Shown here: piece after piece, positions 9,920 to 21,421 of the stretch
How the letters are laid out: each line of letters begins with the position of its first letter
Numbering within the stretch: position 1 is the stretch's first letter
Source of the DNA: Planococcus citri
Taxonomy: Eukaryota > Arthropoda > Insecta > Hemiptera > Pseudococcidae
Length of the DNA stretch: 64,000 bases
Direction: 5' to 3'
NCBI RefSeq assembly: GCF_950023065.1
Contig: NC_088680.1
Location: 70,965,350 to 71,029,349 of the forward strand
The notes under the pieces: generated by a model
What the model was told of the DNA's origin: nothing
The model's input: the letters and a program-made list of their open reading frames with translations, nothing else
Databases searched by the model: none
Program-made: the position numbers and the translations under genes

Positions 9920-12655
9920 TTAAGTCATTACTCCAGGAGTATTCCTCGAGGTCGGTAGCGTGAAGCCTCTTTGTATGCCACACTTATCATACAGAGGAAT
10001 CATAATTTGTTTCCTCGCACCATTCGTGCAAGGATACCCAAATATATCGGAAACTTGTCCTGGAAAATAAGTTTCGCGTAGTATGTTCAAGTTTTTGATA
10101 TGTGTGTTATTCAGATACCAGTTCGGGTTCTCTTCAGCAAGATGGTCTAAAAAATTCTTCTTCGGGTCTTTCGCGATCTTATTCAAAATGTTGTACCATC
10201 CTTGACGGTGTATCTTACCAAAAAAAGTGTAATCTCTCACAATAGTGGCAGCGAAATTGGCGAGTGTTTGATTGATATTCGCTTCACCATACTCTAGTTT
10301 GATTGCCTGTTTCAATGACTTGAAGAATGTGTCGTCCGAAATCATTAGTTTGAGACAAAAGTTCTTAAATTGCTCTATACACGAACCCATTTGTTCATAG
10401 GCTTTCTCATCGTAGTATCCGTCACTCTGCGTCATCAGCAGATAGATGTCTAGTGGCATTTGAATTTTTGTCCTTAGCTTCCTTTGACCCTTGGTCAAGT
10501 ACGCGAATGGTGAAAAGATCTGTTTGTACGATTCTATCATGTAAATATCAGATCTTGCCATGTTGATCGCACAAAAAAACATCCACGGAAACTATAAGTA
10601 GGTATAAACATCAAATGATCTATAATTAACATTTTGGGTTAAAATTTAGACTTGATATACTTACTTATTCAACTTACCAATCTTTCTTCAAGCTTTTTTT
10701 TCTTCGTCCTCTCCTCCTTGAATTTACATAGCACCTTTTCTCTGATTATGTCGTCGGCGATCAAATCTTCGAACTCGTGCAGGGTGCCAGAAGATATGTC
10801 AATATCTTCAACACCTACATAAGTCAAATAGAAAATTAAACCTGCCTAAGAGTATAAATGACACACCTTATTGTTACTTAGAAGTTCACCTAACAGGGGA
10901 ACCTCTTGAGGTGTCCGCCTCCGATTTGAACAGGACCGAGATTTTTGGAATGAGTATAGTCTAAAACCACCAAAACCAAATTTTCAGCTGCCCAAGTTCA
11001 TTTTTCGATTTTTGACGAATTTTTGAAAATTCAAACTTGACTGTTTTTGGCGATTTATACTTTTTTTAAAAAAGTACGTACTTGATCAATAAAAATGGTG
11101 ACGAAAAAAAGTCCAAAACTAATTATAATTACCCAAATCCAAATTTCAGCATTTCCAGCCATTCTGGAGCCTCCAGCGCGATTTTTCAATTTCTCCAGAA
11201 TTTTGAATTTGCACCAGAAGACGTGAATATGAAGTTGAGCAGCTAAAATTCGAGTTGTATATTACACTGGACCTGTTTAACGAGTTTATCCACAATTGAG
11301 CCGATTTTTGAGAGCGACACCTCAAAAGTGGATTTTTTACCAGCTTTTTTAAAAATTAAAAAATCAAAAGTTTCCCGTTTGTGTGGAAATTTTTGAAATT
11401 CACGCAAGTCGGTGTATTTTCTCGGTAACTAACTTCCCAAATCAAAATTTCCCAATTTCCAGCCATTTTGGAGCCTCTAGCGCGATTTTCAATTTCTCCA
11501 GAATTTTGAATTTGCTCTATAGAAGGCGTGAATATGCAGTTGGGCAGCTAAAAATCGAGTTGTGTATTATACTCGACCTGTTTAACGAGTTTATCTGCAT
11601 TTGTGCCGATTTTGGGGGTGACACCTCAAAAGTGGATTTTTGACCAGGTTTTTTCAAAATTAAAAAATCCAAAAAATCAAAAGTTTCCCGTTTGTGTGGA
11701 AATTTTTGAAATTCACGCGAATCTCTGTATTTTGTCCGTAACTAACTCCCCAAATCAAAATTTCCCAATTTCCAGCCATTCTGGAGCCTCCAGCGTGATT
11801 TTCAATTTCTCCAGAATTTTGAATTTGCTCTAGAAGGCGTGAATATGCAGTTGGGCAGCTAAAAATCGAGTTGTGTATTATACTCGACCTGTGTAACGTG
11901 TTTACCTACATTTGAGCCGATTATTGAGAGTGACACCTCAGGAGTGGTTTTTTGACAAGCTTTTTTCAAAATTAAAAAATCAAAAAAATCAAAAGACAAC
12001 CGTTTGTGTGGAAATTTTTGAAATTCACGTGAATCGCTGTATTTCTTTAAGAATTAACCCCCGGAGCGCGAATTCTACCATTTCCAGCCGTTTTGGAGCG
12101 AGAGTGACACCTCAAAAAACCACTCATGAGGTATCACTCTCAAAATCGGCTCAAATGTGGATAAACTCGTTAAACAGGTCGACTGAAATATACCTACAAC
12201 TCGATTTTTAGCTGTCCAACTTCATGTTCACGTCTTCTGGAGAAAATTCAAAACTCTGGAGAAATTGAAAAATCGCGCTGGAGGCTCCAGAATGGCTGGA
12301 AATGGTGGAATTTTTATTGGGTGATTAATATTATCTTTGGGATTGATCAAGTACGTACTTTTTAAAAAACAGCGAATTTGGAATGTTCCAAAATTCGCAA
12401 AAAATCCAACAATGAACTTGGGCAGCTGAAAATTTGGTTTTGGGGGTTTTAAACTATACTCTTTCCAAAAATTCGCGGTCCCGTTCAAATCGAAGTGTGA
12501 CACCTCAAGAGGTTCCCTTGTAAGTACCTATAATAAAATCGCATGCTCCAATTACAAAAAATAAATCACTCACCCTCAACAGCAATATGTGGTTTATAAT
12601 AATAAACAAGATAGGTGACAGTAAGTGCGTAAAAAATGAAGCGATACGTCATCAT
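9920..12655 (-). CDS. Putative secreted protein A of unknown family, 3 exons, 296 aa
   Basis: Exons in transcript order are 12655-12574, 10814-10678 and 10591-9920, all with GT-AG borders and phases that fit. The product is 296 residues. Exon 1 encodes a short hydrophobic leader (MMTYRFIFYALTVTYLVYYY) likely to be a signal peptide. Exon 2 encodes an acidic segment that turns into a Lys/Glu-rich helix (EERTKKKKLEERL). Exon 3 encodes the main domain with NFAATIVRDY, NWYLNNTHIKNLN, IFGYPCTNG, PLYDKCG and GFTLPTSR. I do not recognise the family. The paralogue B lies 2.2 kb upstream with identical exon structure, exon 1 (82 nt) and exon 2 (137 nt) being the same size in both. Intron 1 is 1.76 kb because it carries a fold-back element (10893-12521). 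Secretion is inferred only from the leader. Confidence 0.75.
10893..12521. mobile_element. Fold-back element family 1, copy in intron 1 of gene A
   Basis: Left end ACAGGGGAACCTCTTGAGGT and right end ACCTCAAGAGGTTCCCTTGT form terminal inverted repeats, followed inward on both sides by matching CGATTTGAAC and further subterminal sequence. The interior (about 11170-12110) holds three direct copies of a block with CATTCTGGAGCCTCCAGCG, GAATTTGCTCTAGAAGGCGTGAATATG-like text and TTTGTGTGGAAATTTTTGAA, then an inverted copy (12120-12330). No transposase frame is visible. Intron 1 of paralogue B lacks it, which marks it as an insertion. The target-site duplication could not be set with certainty. Confidence 0.75.
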
Positions 12656-13202
12656 CGTTATGAGCAGGCTTTTCTCGTAGTATCTACCCTTGAACAGAAG
12701 CTGTCATCGCAATTTGAGAATTTCAATAAAAATTTAAGGAACAATGAATGAAGAAGAGTAAGAATAGCATAGCAACAAAAAAAAAATATCTACTTACCAA
12801 AAAAATAGAAAATGAAGAAGTTTAATAATGAAATTTCAGACACGTTGGTTGAGCGGAGTACATCTGCTTGAGTACCTATAACAAAATTTAATTGCGGGCC
12901 GTGCTTTTTACATATACTTACGTACCTATATCAGCTCCTCATCAGTATTTAACTATCTATCTTCTAATCTATAGTTAAATAAGACATTAAAAAAAAAAAT
13001 CAAAAATATATTAAATTTCTATACCGACCAAATTGAAAAATGTTTATGAATCTGTTACACTACAGCAATCCACTTCTTGATCAAAGGAATATTAAATCAC
13101 TAGTTTCATATGAAAAATATATTATGATGCTATTTCAGCATCAAAAATATTAATTCCCCCAATTGAAATTTCAACCAACATGTACATAAGTACATAAGTA
13201 TG
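12656..13202. promoter_or_regulatory. Upstream region of gene A, homologous to that of gene B
   Basis: The 350 bp upstream of gene A's start align by eye with the upstream region of gene B (15973-16330). Shared phrases include AACAGA(A/C)GCTG(T/C)CATCG, AATAGAAAATGAAGAAG, and TTTAATAATGAAA...CAGACAC followed by TGGT(T/C)GAGCGGA. The duplication therefore included promoter DNA, and the 5' UTR and promoter of both genes should lie here. No TATA box was confidently identified. Confidence 0.5.
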
Positions 13203-14580
13203 TACCGGGTGTTCCGGGACAGGTGTCAACCCCTTCGACTGATAATACACCAACCCAAACTACACAGATGTAAGTTGGTTTGCCGACCCTAAAAATTGAA
13301 GGGACAAACTTACGTGTCATGTATTGTAATTCCTCCACTATTATGACACAGAAGTAGTGCCCGGTGGCTTTTATTTCTAAGTGGAAAGAGCTAGGGAGAT
13401 GAATGAAGCGGCGTTGAGTAGGGAAAAATAAGGGCTTTCAAAAGCAACCTTGAAAATTTCAGGCTCACGCACAGGGTGTCCACAAATTGAAAAACCGGTT
13501 TGGTCAAAAAATTCAAACTGGTTTTTATTGGCGCAATGTATTCTGCACACTGAGGCGACAAAAACGTGATATGAATTTTTTGAAACCGGTTCGTTAATTT
13601 GCAACCAGTTAACAAAAAATACCCAAAAATTGTAGATAGAGAAAAAAGTTTGAAACAAAAGTTGTGGAGCGTGAAAAATTACACAATTCTGTCTAATCAC
13701 ATTTTGAAATCGGTTCATTGGTTCGCATTTAGCAACCAGTTTTTGACAATCACCTAAAAATTAAAGATACAGAAAAATGCTTGAAACAAAAGTTGTAGAG
13801 CGTGAAAAATTGAACCATTTTCACTGATCGGATTTTGAAACCGGTTCCTTAATTTGCAACTAGTTATCAAAATTACCTAAAAATTAGAGATCGGTGTCAT
13901 ACTGTAGATAGCTTCAATCTGATTTAGCCATTTTGTAGAACTCCTCAAGGAGTATGAAACAGGTTATTTTAAATTTTTGCTTATCTTCAAAATTGAAGGA
14001 GCTGTGATCACTTCAAATTTTCAATGTGCTCTAGCGCCTTCAATTTTAGATCTAGGCAAAATGTGATTGAACAATGAATGTTCTACAACTTACGCTGCAT
14101 CAATTGTTGGCCTAAACTCAAAATTGGAGGCGCCAGAGCATTTCAAAAATTTTGAACGATCGTAGCTCCTTCAATTTTGAAGATAGACCAACAAGTGATA
14201 TAACTTAAGTTGTAGAACTTTGAATGTTCTTCAATGAAGAACATAACTACATTTTGCCTAGATCTAAAATTGAAGGTGCTAGAGCACATTGAAAATTTGA
14301 AATGATCACAGCTCCCTTAATTTTGAAGATAGGCAAAAATTGAAAACAACCTTTTTTACACTCTTTGAAGAGTTCTACAACATGGTGAAATCAGATTGAA
14401 ATTTGAAGCTATCTACATATAATGGTTGAGGAATAGCACTACCTCGAAGAATTGACAATAAAATGGCCTGTAATTTTGCCCCTTCAATTTTTAGGGTCGG
14501 CAAACCAACTTACATCTGCGTGGTTTGAGTTGGTGTATTACCAGTCGAAGGGATTGACACCTCTCCCGGAACACCTGGTA
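13203..14580. mobile_element. TIR element, 1.38 kb, flanked by TA
   Basis: Left end TA-CCGGGTGTTCCGGGA and right end TCCCGGAACACCTGG-TA are inverted repeats that continue for about 100 bp (including AGATGTAAGTTGGTTTGCCG and CCTAAAAATTGAAGGG). Single TA dinucleotides at each border fit a Tc1/mariner-type target duplication. Inside are two further inverted regions, near 13480-13880 and 13970-14350. No transposase frame is seen, so it is a non-autonomous element. Confidence 0.75.
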
Positions 14581-14897
14581 TAGTGATTATGAAAAATATT
14601 ATAAGGTCTACTCTAACTAATTATACAGGGTGTCCGGGGAGTGGTGGTACAATAATAAGTAATTTTGTTCATTTTTCAAAGTACTACCGACCCCCATGGT
14701 CAAAATTGGCGTTTGTCTCTTGGATTTTGAAAACGTATTTTGCCCCTTAAATTTTGAAGATAGGCCACACCTTCACACATAAATATCATGCGAGTGTTTT
14801 AAATAACAATGAATCTTGTATTTAAATTCTTCCGAATAAGATAAAAGCTTACTGAACATTTACACAGATTTTAGGTAAGATATAGACATAGAGGTAC
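14581..14897. repeat. Spacer with a related element end
   Basis: Near 14631 the sequence ACAGGGTGTCCGGGGAGTGG resembles the terminus of the neighbouring TIR element, and 14720-14775 (TTTGCCCCTTAAATTTTGAA) resembles its subterminal part. The rest is the 3' flank of gene B; no gene is seen. Confidence 0.4.
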
Positions 14898-15972
14898 CTA
14901 AGTTCTCATGGTTGGTAATGTGAAGCCTTCTTCACGCCCACATTCATCATACAATGGCAGTACAACCTGTTCGTCCTCTCTATTCGTGAACGGAAATCCA
15001 AAAATTTCAGGAATATCTTCGCCAAAGTGCGCTTTGCGCAGCATATTTATGTGTTTTATGTGAGTGTCGTTCATGAACCAATTTCTGTATGACAGAGTTA
15101 ACTGTTTATGAAAGTTTTCGGATGGATAATCCTTCATTTTATGTAAAATAAACGAAGACTTGTAATCATCCATGGAAAGCAAGGAATAATCTCTGACAAT
15201 GGTAGCAGCAAAATTTCCGTAGAAGAATTTGAGACTTGTCTCGCCGTATTCGGATTTTATTGCTTGCCTTAACGATTCGAAGAATTTGCCTTCGTCAAAC
15301 ATGAGCCTAGAAACGAAATTGCGATACTCCGAAATCCTTAAGTCTATTGTACTGATGCAGCCATCGTGATAACCCATTCGATATCTCAATAACCAGGGAA
15401 ATGGTGGAATTCTACTGCTGAGTTCATTGTCTTCTTTTGTCAAGTATGGACTAGGATCAAACATTTTGTATGAATTGAGCATTTTATCAATGTCTCCTTG
15501 AACCGTATTAACAGCACAAAAGAACAGATATGGAAACTGCGCAAACACCAAAGTACGAAATATAATGAATAAAAGTGAACTATTCAATGGGAAGGTAGTA
15601 CATACTAACTAGGTTGTATGTAGGTATTTTAATATTCAACTTACCAATCTTTCTTCAAGTTCTTTTTTCTTCTTCCTCTCCTCCTTGAATTTTAATACCA
15701 CCTTTTCTCTGATTGTATCGTCGGGGATCAAATCTTTGAACTCGTGCAGGATACTGGAAGATATGTCAATATCTTCAACACCTAACATCAGTCAAATAAA
15801 AAAATAGACCGGCTTATTACACGTAAATGACACACATCCTTACGAGTAGAATTATGTGCTCCAATTACATAAAAAAAATAAATCGCTCACCCTCAGCAGC
15901 AATATATGATTCGTAATAATAATCAAAAGAAATGACAGTAAGCACATAAAAAATGAACTGGTACATCATCAT
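14898..15972 (-). CDS. Putative secreted protein B of unknown family, 3 exons, 285 aa
   Basis: Exons in transcript order are 15972-15891, 15781-15645 and 15536-14898, with GT-AG introns of about 109 and 108 bp. The product is 285 residues and paralogous to gene A over its full length. The leader is MMMYQFIFYVLTVISFDYYY. Exon 2 (VEDIDISSSILHEFKDLIPD) is nearly identical to that of A. In exon 3, NFAATIVRDY, NDTHIKHINMLR, EIFGFPFTN, PLYDECG and GFTLPT are shared. Three cysteines are common to both (in FFCA, in the SC/GC before the first helical block, and in YD(K/E)CG), while A has two more. Three consecutive Met codons open the frame; the 5'-most was taken. Family and function are unknown; secretion is inferred from the leader. 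Confidence 0.75.
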
Positions 15973-16539
15973 CGCTATGAGCTCTCTTCTCATTCAATTT
16001 TTCGGATATTTATAGCATAATATACTCGTAGGTATCTAGAAGAACAGACGCTGCCATCGTAATTTGAAAATTTCAATAAACATTTAAATGTGGACACAAT
16101 AAAAAAGATGAGTAGGAATAGGTACCTCAGCAAAAAAAAATAATGATAATAAATAAATACGAAACAAATAGAAAATGAAGAAGGTTAATAATGAAAATTC
16201 AGACACTTTGGTCGAGCGGAATACATTTGCTTTAGTAGGTACCTTACCTACATATAACAAAATAATTTCGGGTACTTGTTACAATCTTATGTATCAGCTT
16301 CTAATCAGTACTCATCGACCTATCGACTAATCTAGTGAAATAAGGCATTAGATGGAAATCAAAAACATATTAAATTTCTACTGTTCGAATTGAAAAATAT
16401 AAGTATTATTTTTAAATTTTCGAGTGTGATTGCTCAATGCTCATTTTTTTGGGTGTTTGTAATTACTTGGTTATTACACCCGTCGTGTGAGATTTAAATC
16501 GAGTTGGTAAGGTCAAGTTTTTAAATTAGGTCTAAGAAT
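15973..16539. promoter_or_regulatory. Upstream region of gene B
   Basis: This is the duplicated counterpart of the gene A upstream region over about the first 350 bp. Beyond 16330 the two flanks diverge, which puts the edge of the tandem duplication near there. No further gene is seen. Confidence 0.45.
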
Positions 16540-18300
16540 TTTTTTATTTCGGAAGGGTCGTCTGGTATCTGTCAATCAAAATAGCTGCCATTTTGTTCGT
16601 AAGGTCAACTTTTTTTCGCAAGTTTGCTTTAAAATGTTCCGTAGGATGTCCTATATCTACAAAAAAATTGTCCTACAGGAAAGTTGCTGCAGTTTCTTTT
16701 TTGTTTTTTCATGAAAAATGAGCCAAATTAAAATTTTTGAAAATTTGACAATGATCGAAAAAGGAAACTCAGTTCTTTACGTTTAAATTTAAATGTAGTA
16801 ACGTTCGATTTACAAAACATTTTTGTCAGTCCAGTTAGAATCCTGAAAATGCATTGCCCCTTCAATGTTTAGGATAGATAACTTTATTAACGAGTTTTTG
16901 TGTCCTAAATGAGTTGAAATAATAGTGGCATATTATGACAATCGTGTGGGACAACTTTTTTCATAGAAAAGTTGACGATACGAATAAAATGGCAGCCATT
17001 TTGACTGACAGGATCTTCAGCCGAAATCGCAGAGTACCTATGCTTCCCAACATAGGACTCGTTCTAATTTTTTGAACTGTACAAAACTAGATCGAAAAAT
17101 CAACCAAAAATTTATAGCTAGCAAAAATTTTAAGCGCTGAAGTACATTTTTCAATTTTTGGTGAATTTTTGAGAATCAAAGTCAGCTCAGAAACGAGAAA
17201 AAAAATCAAAATTTTACTAAATTGACCAAGAAAGCTGAAATTTGAAATAAACCATATTTTTGACTTGCCAAATCGATTGGAAACGATTTCAGACCGTTTT
17301 GAGCAGTTTTGGAGCCTCCAGCAGATTTTTGAAGCTTGCAATTTCCACAAACTTTCATCAAATGCAGTTGGAAAGTGGAAATTCATTCTGTAATCTAATT
17401 TCAATACGCTATAAAGTCGACTACAGGTAGATTTCAAGTCGTTTTGGAGCCTCCGGTGACTTTTTGGAAATTACCGGAGCCTCCAGTAAATTTTTGAAAC
17501 TTGAAATTTCTGCAGAATTTCATCAAATGGAGATGGAAGCCAAAATTCTTTACTTGATTTGTATACAGATTTTGTGGCATTTTTTGAAAAACAGAATATG
17601 CATGTCTAAATAGCTGCATGGACGCTCCAAAAGGGATTAAAACTGCCTGTAATCCTTGGAATTAATTTTATCGGCGGTGAAGGTTCAAAAAGTAGCTGGA
17701 AGCTTCAAAACAACTCGAAATCACCTGCAGTCGACTCCATAGCGTATTGAAATTAGTTTGCAGAGTGAATTTTGACTTTTTAACTCCATGTGATGAAATA
17801 TTGTAAACTTTCGAAGTCTCAAAAGTAAAGGCACGTTAATGGAAAAAAGTAAAAAGTGAGTAAAAATTTTCTGGAGGATCTAGAAATTATCAAAAAAATT
17901 GCTGGAGGCTTCAAAATGACTTGAACCCACCCCCAGTCGACTTGATAGGGTGTTGAAATTGGACTCCATAGTAAATTTGGGATTTCCAGCTCTGTTTGGT
18001 GAAATTTTATGGAAATTTCGAGCATTGAAAAATCTGCTGGAGGCTCCAGTAATTTCCAAGAAGTCGCTGGAGGCTCCAAAACAACTTGAAATCTACTCGC
18101 AATCGACTTCATAGTGTATTGAAATTAGTTTAGGTACGGAATAAATTTCGGATGTCCAACTGCATTTGATAAAATCTCGTGGAAATTCCAAGTTTCAAAA
18201 ATCTACCGGAGGCTCCAACATGCAGTTTTCAAAAAGTCACACAGCTGTGGTCCGAAATGAAAAAGTAGCAGCCAAAAATCGAATTTTAAAGGGAAATCCG
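16540..18300. mobile_element. Diverged copies of fold-back family 2
   Basis: 16565-16680 resembles the right arm of family 2 (GCCATTTTGTTCGTAAGG, GCAAGTTTGCTTTAAAATGTTCC). 16985-17350 resembles the left arm (GCCATTTTGACTGACAGG, GCCGAAATCGCAGA, CAACATAGGACT). 17290-18240 is filled with modules holding GGAGCCTCCAG and CTGGAGGCTCC in both orientations. The polyC/polyG-bearing termini are missing or decayed, so this is an old, rearranged copy. Open frames here (17087-17437, 17819-18112) are repeat artefacts. Confidence 0.6.
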
Positions 18301-18522
18301 TAATATTTCGGATATGGTTTTTTTTTAGGTCGCTGTAGTGGATTTTGGCATTTATTTCCCCCACTCAAAATGAGCCCTTAGGGGGAAGAGGGACTGCTAA
18401 ACATGAAATTTCAAAAAATCGAAATGAGTCCTCAGAAGGGAGGGAGGTGCAAAACATTAAATTTCGAAAATTTGGACGTGAGTATCGAAACAACGGTTTT
18501 TTGGGTCGCTGAAGTCGATCTT

Positions 18523-19440
18523 ACAAGGGAACCTCTTGAGGTATCACTCTTCGATTTGAACGGGACCGCAATTTTCGGAAAGAGCATAGTCTGAAACCCC
18601 CATAACCAAGTTTTCAGCTGCCCAAGTTCATTTTTCGATTTTTGGCGAATTTTTGAAAATTCAAAATTGACTGTTTTTGGAGATTTATGCTTTTTTAAAA
18701 AAGTACGTACTTGATCAATAAAAATGGTCAAAATAAGTCCCAAAACTAATATTAATTACCCAAATCCAAATTTCACCATTTCCAGCCATTCTGGAGCCTC
18801 CAGCGCGATTTTTTAATTTCTCCAGAATTTTGAATTTGCTCCGGAAGGCGTGAATATATGCAGTTGGACAGCTAAAAATTGAGTTGTATATTATACTCGA
18901 CCTGTTAAACGAGTTTATCCACATTTGAGCCGATTTTGAGAGTGACACCACAAAAGTGGATTTTTGACCAGCTTTTTTCAAAATTAAAAAATCTAAAAAA
19001 TCCAAAAGTTCCCGTTTGTGTGGAAATTTTTGAAATTCACACGAATCGCTGTATTTCGTCCAAAACTAACCCTCCAAATCCAAATTTCACCATTTCCAGA
19101 CATTCTGGAGCCTCCAGCGCGATTTTTCAATTTCTCCAGAATTTGAAAAATCGCTCCGGTGGCTCCAGAATGGCTGGAAATTGTGAAATTTGGATTTGGG
19201 TAATTAATATTAGTTTTGGGACTTATTTTGACTATTTTTATTGATCAAGCACGTACTTTTTAAAAAAAGTATATTATATCGCCAAAAACAGTCAATTTTG
19301 AATTTTAAAAAATTCGCCAAAAATCGAAAAATGAACTTTGGGCAGCTGAAAATTTGGTTTTGGAGGTTTCAGACTATGCTCTTTCCAAAAATTGCAGCCT
19401 CGTTCAAATCGAAGTTTGACACCTCAAGAGGTTCCCTTGT
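18523..19440. mobile_element. Fold-back element family 1, 918 bp copy
   Basis: Termini ACAAGGGAACCTCTTGAGGT and ACCTCAAGAGGTTCCCTTGT are inverted repeats. The arms continue inward with CGATTTGAACGGGACCG, AAAGAGCATAGTCTGAAA, TTTTCAGCTGCCCAAGTTCA and AAGTACGTACTTGATCAATA, mirrored on the right. The core contains TTCTGGAGCCTCCAGCGCG three times in alternating orientation. This is the shortest complete copy in the window and shows the basic plan of the family. Confidence 0.8.
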
Positions 19441-19539
19441 TTGCATTCATATTCACCTTGACTTCAAAATACGAGTAAATCCTCAAAGGGAAGGGGCATG
19501 AAATTTTGAAAAAGTCAATACGGGTATCAACATACTTAT

Positions 19540-21403
19540 TAGTCCAGCATATGACAATAGGAGTAATTGCACCCCCCCCCCCGCCGATTCTCCAGGACAA
19601 CTTTTTTCTTAAAGGGGACATCCTAAGGAACATTTTAAAGCAAACTTGCCCAAAAAAAAGTTGGCCTTACTTACAAAATGGCGGCCATTTTGATTGACAG
19701 GTCAGCCGAAATCGCAGATTTTGCGTTTGAACATAGGACTTGCACGAACTTTTTCAAACTTTACAAAGGTAGATCGGAAGATCAAGCAAAAATTTATCAC
19801 CAGTCAAAATTTCAAGTGCTAAAGTGCGTTTTTCGAGTTTTCATGAATTTTTGAAAATCGAAATTAGGCCAAAAATGAGGGAAAAAATCAAAATTTTACC
19901 AAATTGACCAAGAAAGCTGAAATTTGGGATATACCCTATTTTCGACATGCCAAATCGATTGGAAACGGTTTCAACCCGTTTTGAGCAGTTCTGGAGCCTC
20001 CAGCAGATTTTTGAAACTCGAAATTCCGACAAAAGTCCATCAAATTGGAGTTGTACACCCTCTGAAGACGACTTCAGGTGAGTTCAAGTAATTTTAGGGC
20101 CTCCAGCGACCTTTTTTTGAAAATTACTGGAGCCTCCAGCAGATTTTTGAAACTTTAAATTTTCACAAAATTTCATCAAATAGAGATGGAAATCTGAAAT
20201 TTACTCTACACTCCAATTTTAACACCCTCTGAAGACGACTTCAGATGGGTTCAATTACTTCAATTCATTTTAGGGCCTCCAGCGACTTTTTTGAAAATTA
20301 CTGGAGCATCCAAAAGATTTTTGAAACTTGAAATTTCCCCAACATTAATTTATCAAATGGAGTTGGCAAGCTGAAATGTATGTACTTCGCAGACTACATG
20401 GTGGTTTCAAATGGTTTTGATGCTTCTAGCTACTTTTAGGAAATTTCAATTTCAAAACCGTCATACAACCTTTCAAAAACTTGCTGGAGGCTCTAAAACA
20501 ACTTGAAATTCGCCAGCTGTCAACTTCGTAGCGTATTGAAATTAGTTTGCAGAATGAATTTCGACTCTCCATCTTGGTTTGATGAAATTTTGGCGAAATT
20601 TCAAGTTTCAAAAATCTACTGGAGGCTCCAGTAAAGTGGTTGGAGGCTCTAAAATGACTTGAAATCCACCAGAAGTCGTTTTCAGAGGGTGTTAAAATTG
20701 GAGTGTAGAGTAAATTTCAGCTTTCTATCTCCATAATGATGAAATTTTGTGAAAATTTAAAGTTTCAAAAATCTGCTGAAGGCTTCAGGAATTTTCAAAA
20801 AGTCGCTGGAGGATCCAAAACGACTTGAAATTCACCTGCAGTACTTCGTAGCGTATTGAAATTAGTTTTTAGAATAAATTTTACATTTACAACTCCAATT
20901 TGACGGAATTTTGTGGAAATTTCGAGTTTCAATAATCTGCTGGAGGCTTCAGAACTGCTCAAAACAGGTTGAAACCGTTTCTAATCGATTTGGCATGTCG
21001 AAAATAGGGAATATCCCAAATTTCAGTTTTCTTGGTGAATTTGGTAAAATTTTGATTTTTTCCTTCATTTTTGTCCTAAATTCGATTTTCAAAAATTCAC
21101 CAAAAATCGAAAAACGCACTTAAGCACTTGAAATTCTGACAGGTGATAAATTTTTGCATGATCTTTCGATCTACCTTTGTAAAGTTTGAAAAAGTTCGTG
21201 CAAGTCCTATGTTAAAACGCAAAATCTGCGATTTCGGCTGACCTGTCAATCAAAATGGCCGCCATTTTGTAAGTAAGGCCAACTTTTTTTGGGCAAGTTT
21301 GCTTTAAAATGTTCCTTAGGATGTCCCCATTAAGAAAGCAGTTGTCCCGGAGGATCGGACGGGGGGGGGGATGGAATTACTCCTATTGTCATATGCCGCA
21401 CTA
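19540..21403. mobile_element. Fold-back element family 2, complete 1.86-kb copy
   Basis: Left end TAGTCCAGCATATGACAATA, then GGAGTAATTGCACCCCC with a C run. The right end is the mirror image: a G run, then GGAATTACTCCTATTGTC and ATATGCCGCACTA. TA borders both ends, which suits a TA target duplication. The arms contain TTAAAGGGGACATCCTAAGG, CAAAATGGCGGCCATTTTG and GGTCAGCCGAAATCGCAGA. Inside, tandem modules of about 165 bp carry GGCCTCCAGCGACTTTTTT and GGAGCCTCCAGCAGATTTTT. No transposase is seen. It ends about 1.16 kb upstream of the GMC oxidoreductase start codon. Confidence 0.8.
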
Positions 21404-21421
21404 TATGTCATATTGGTTTAG

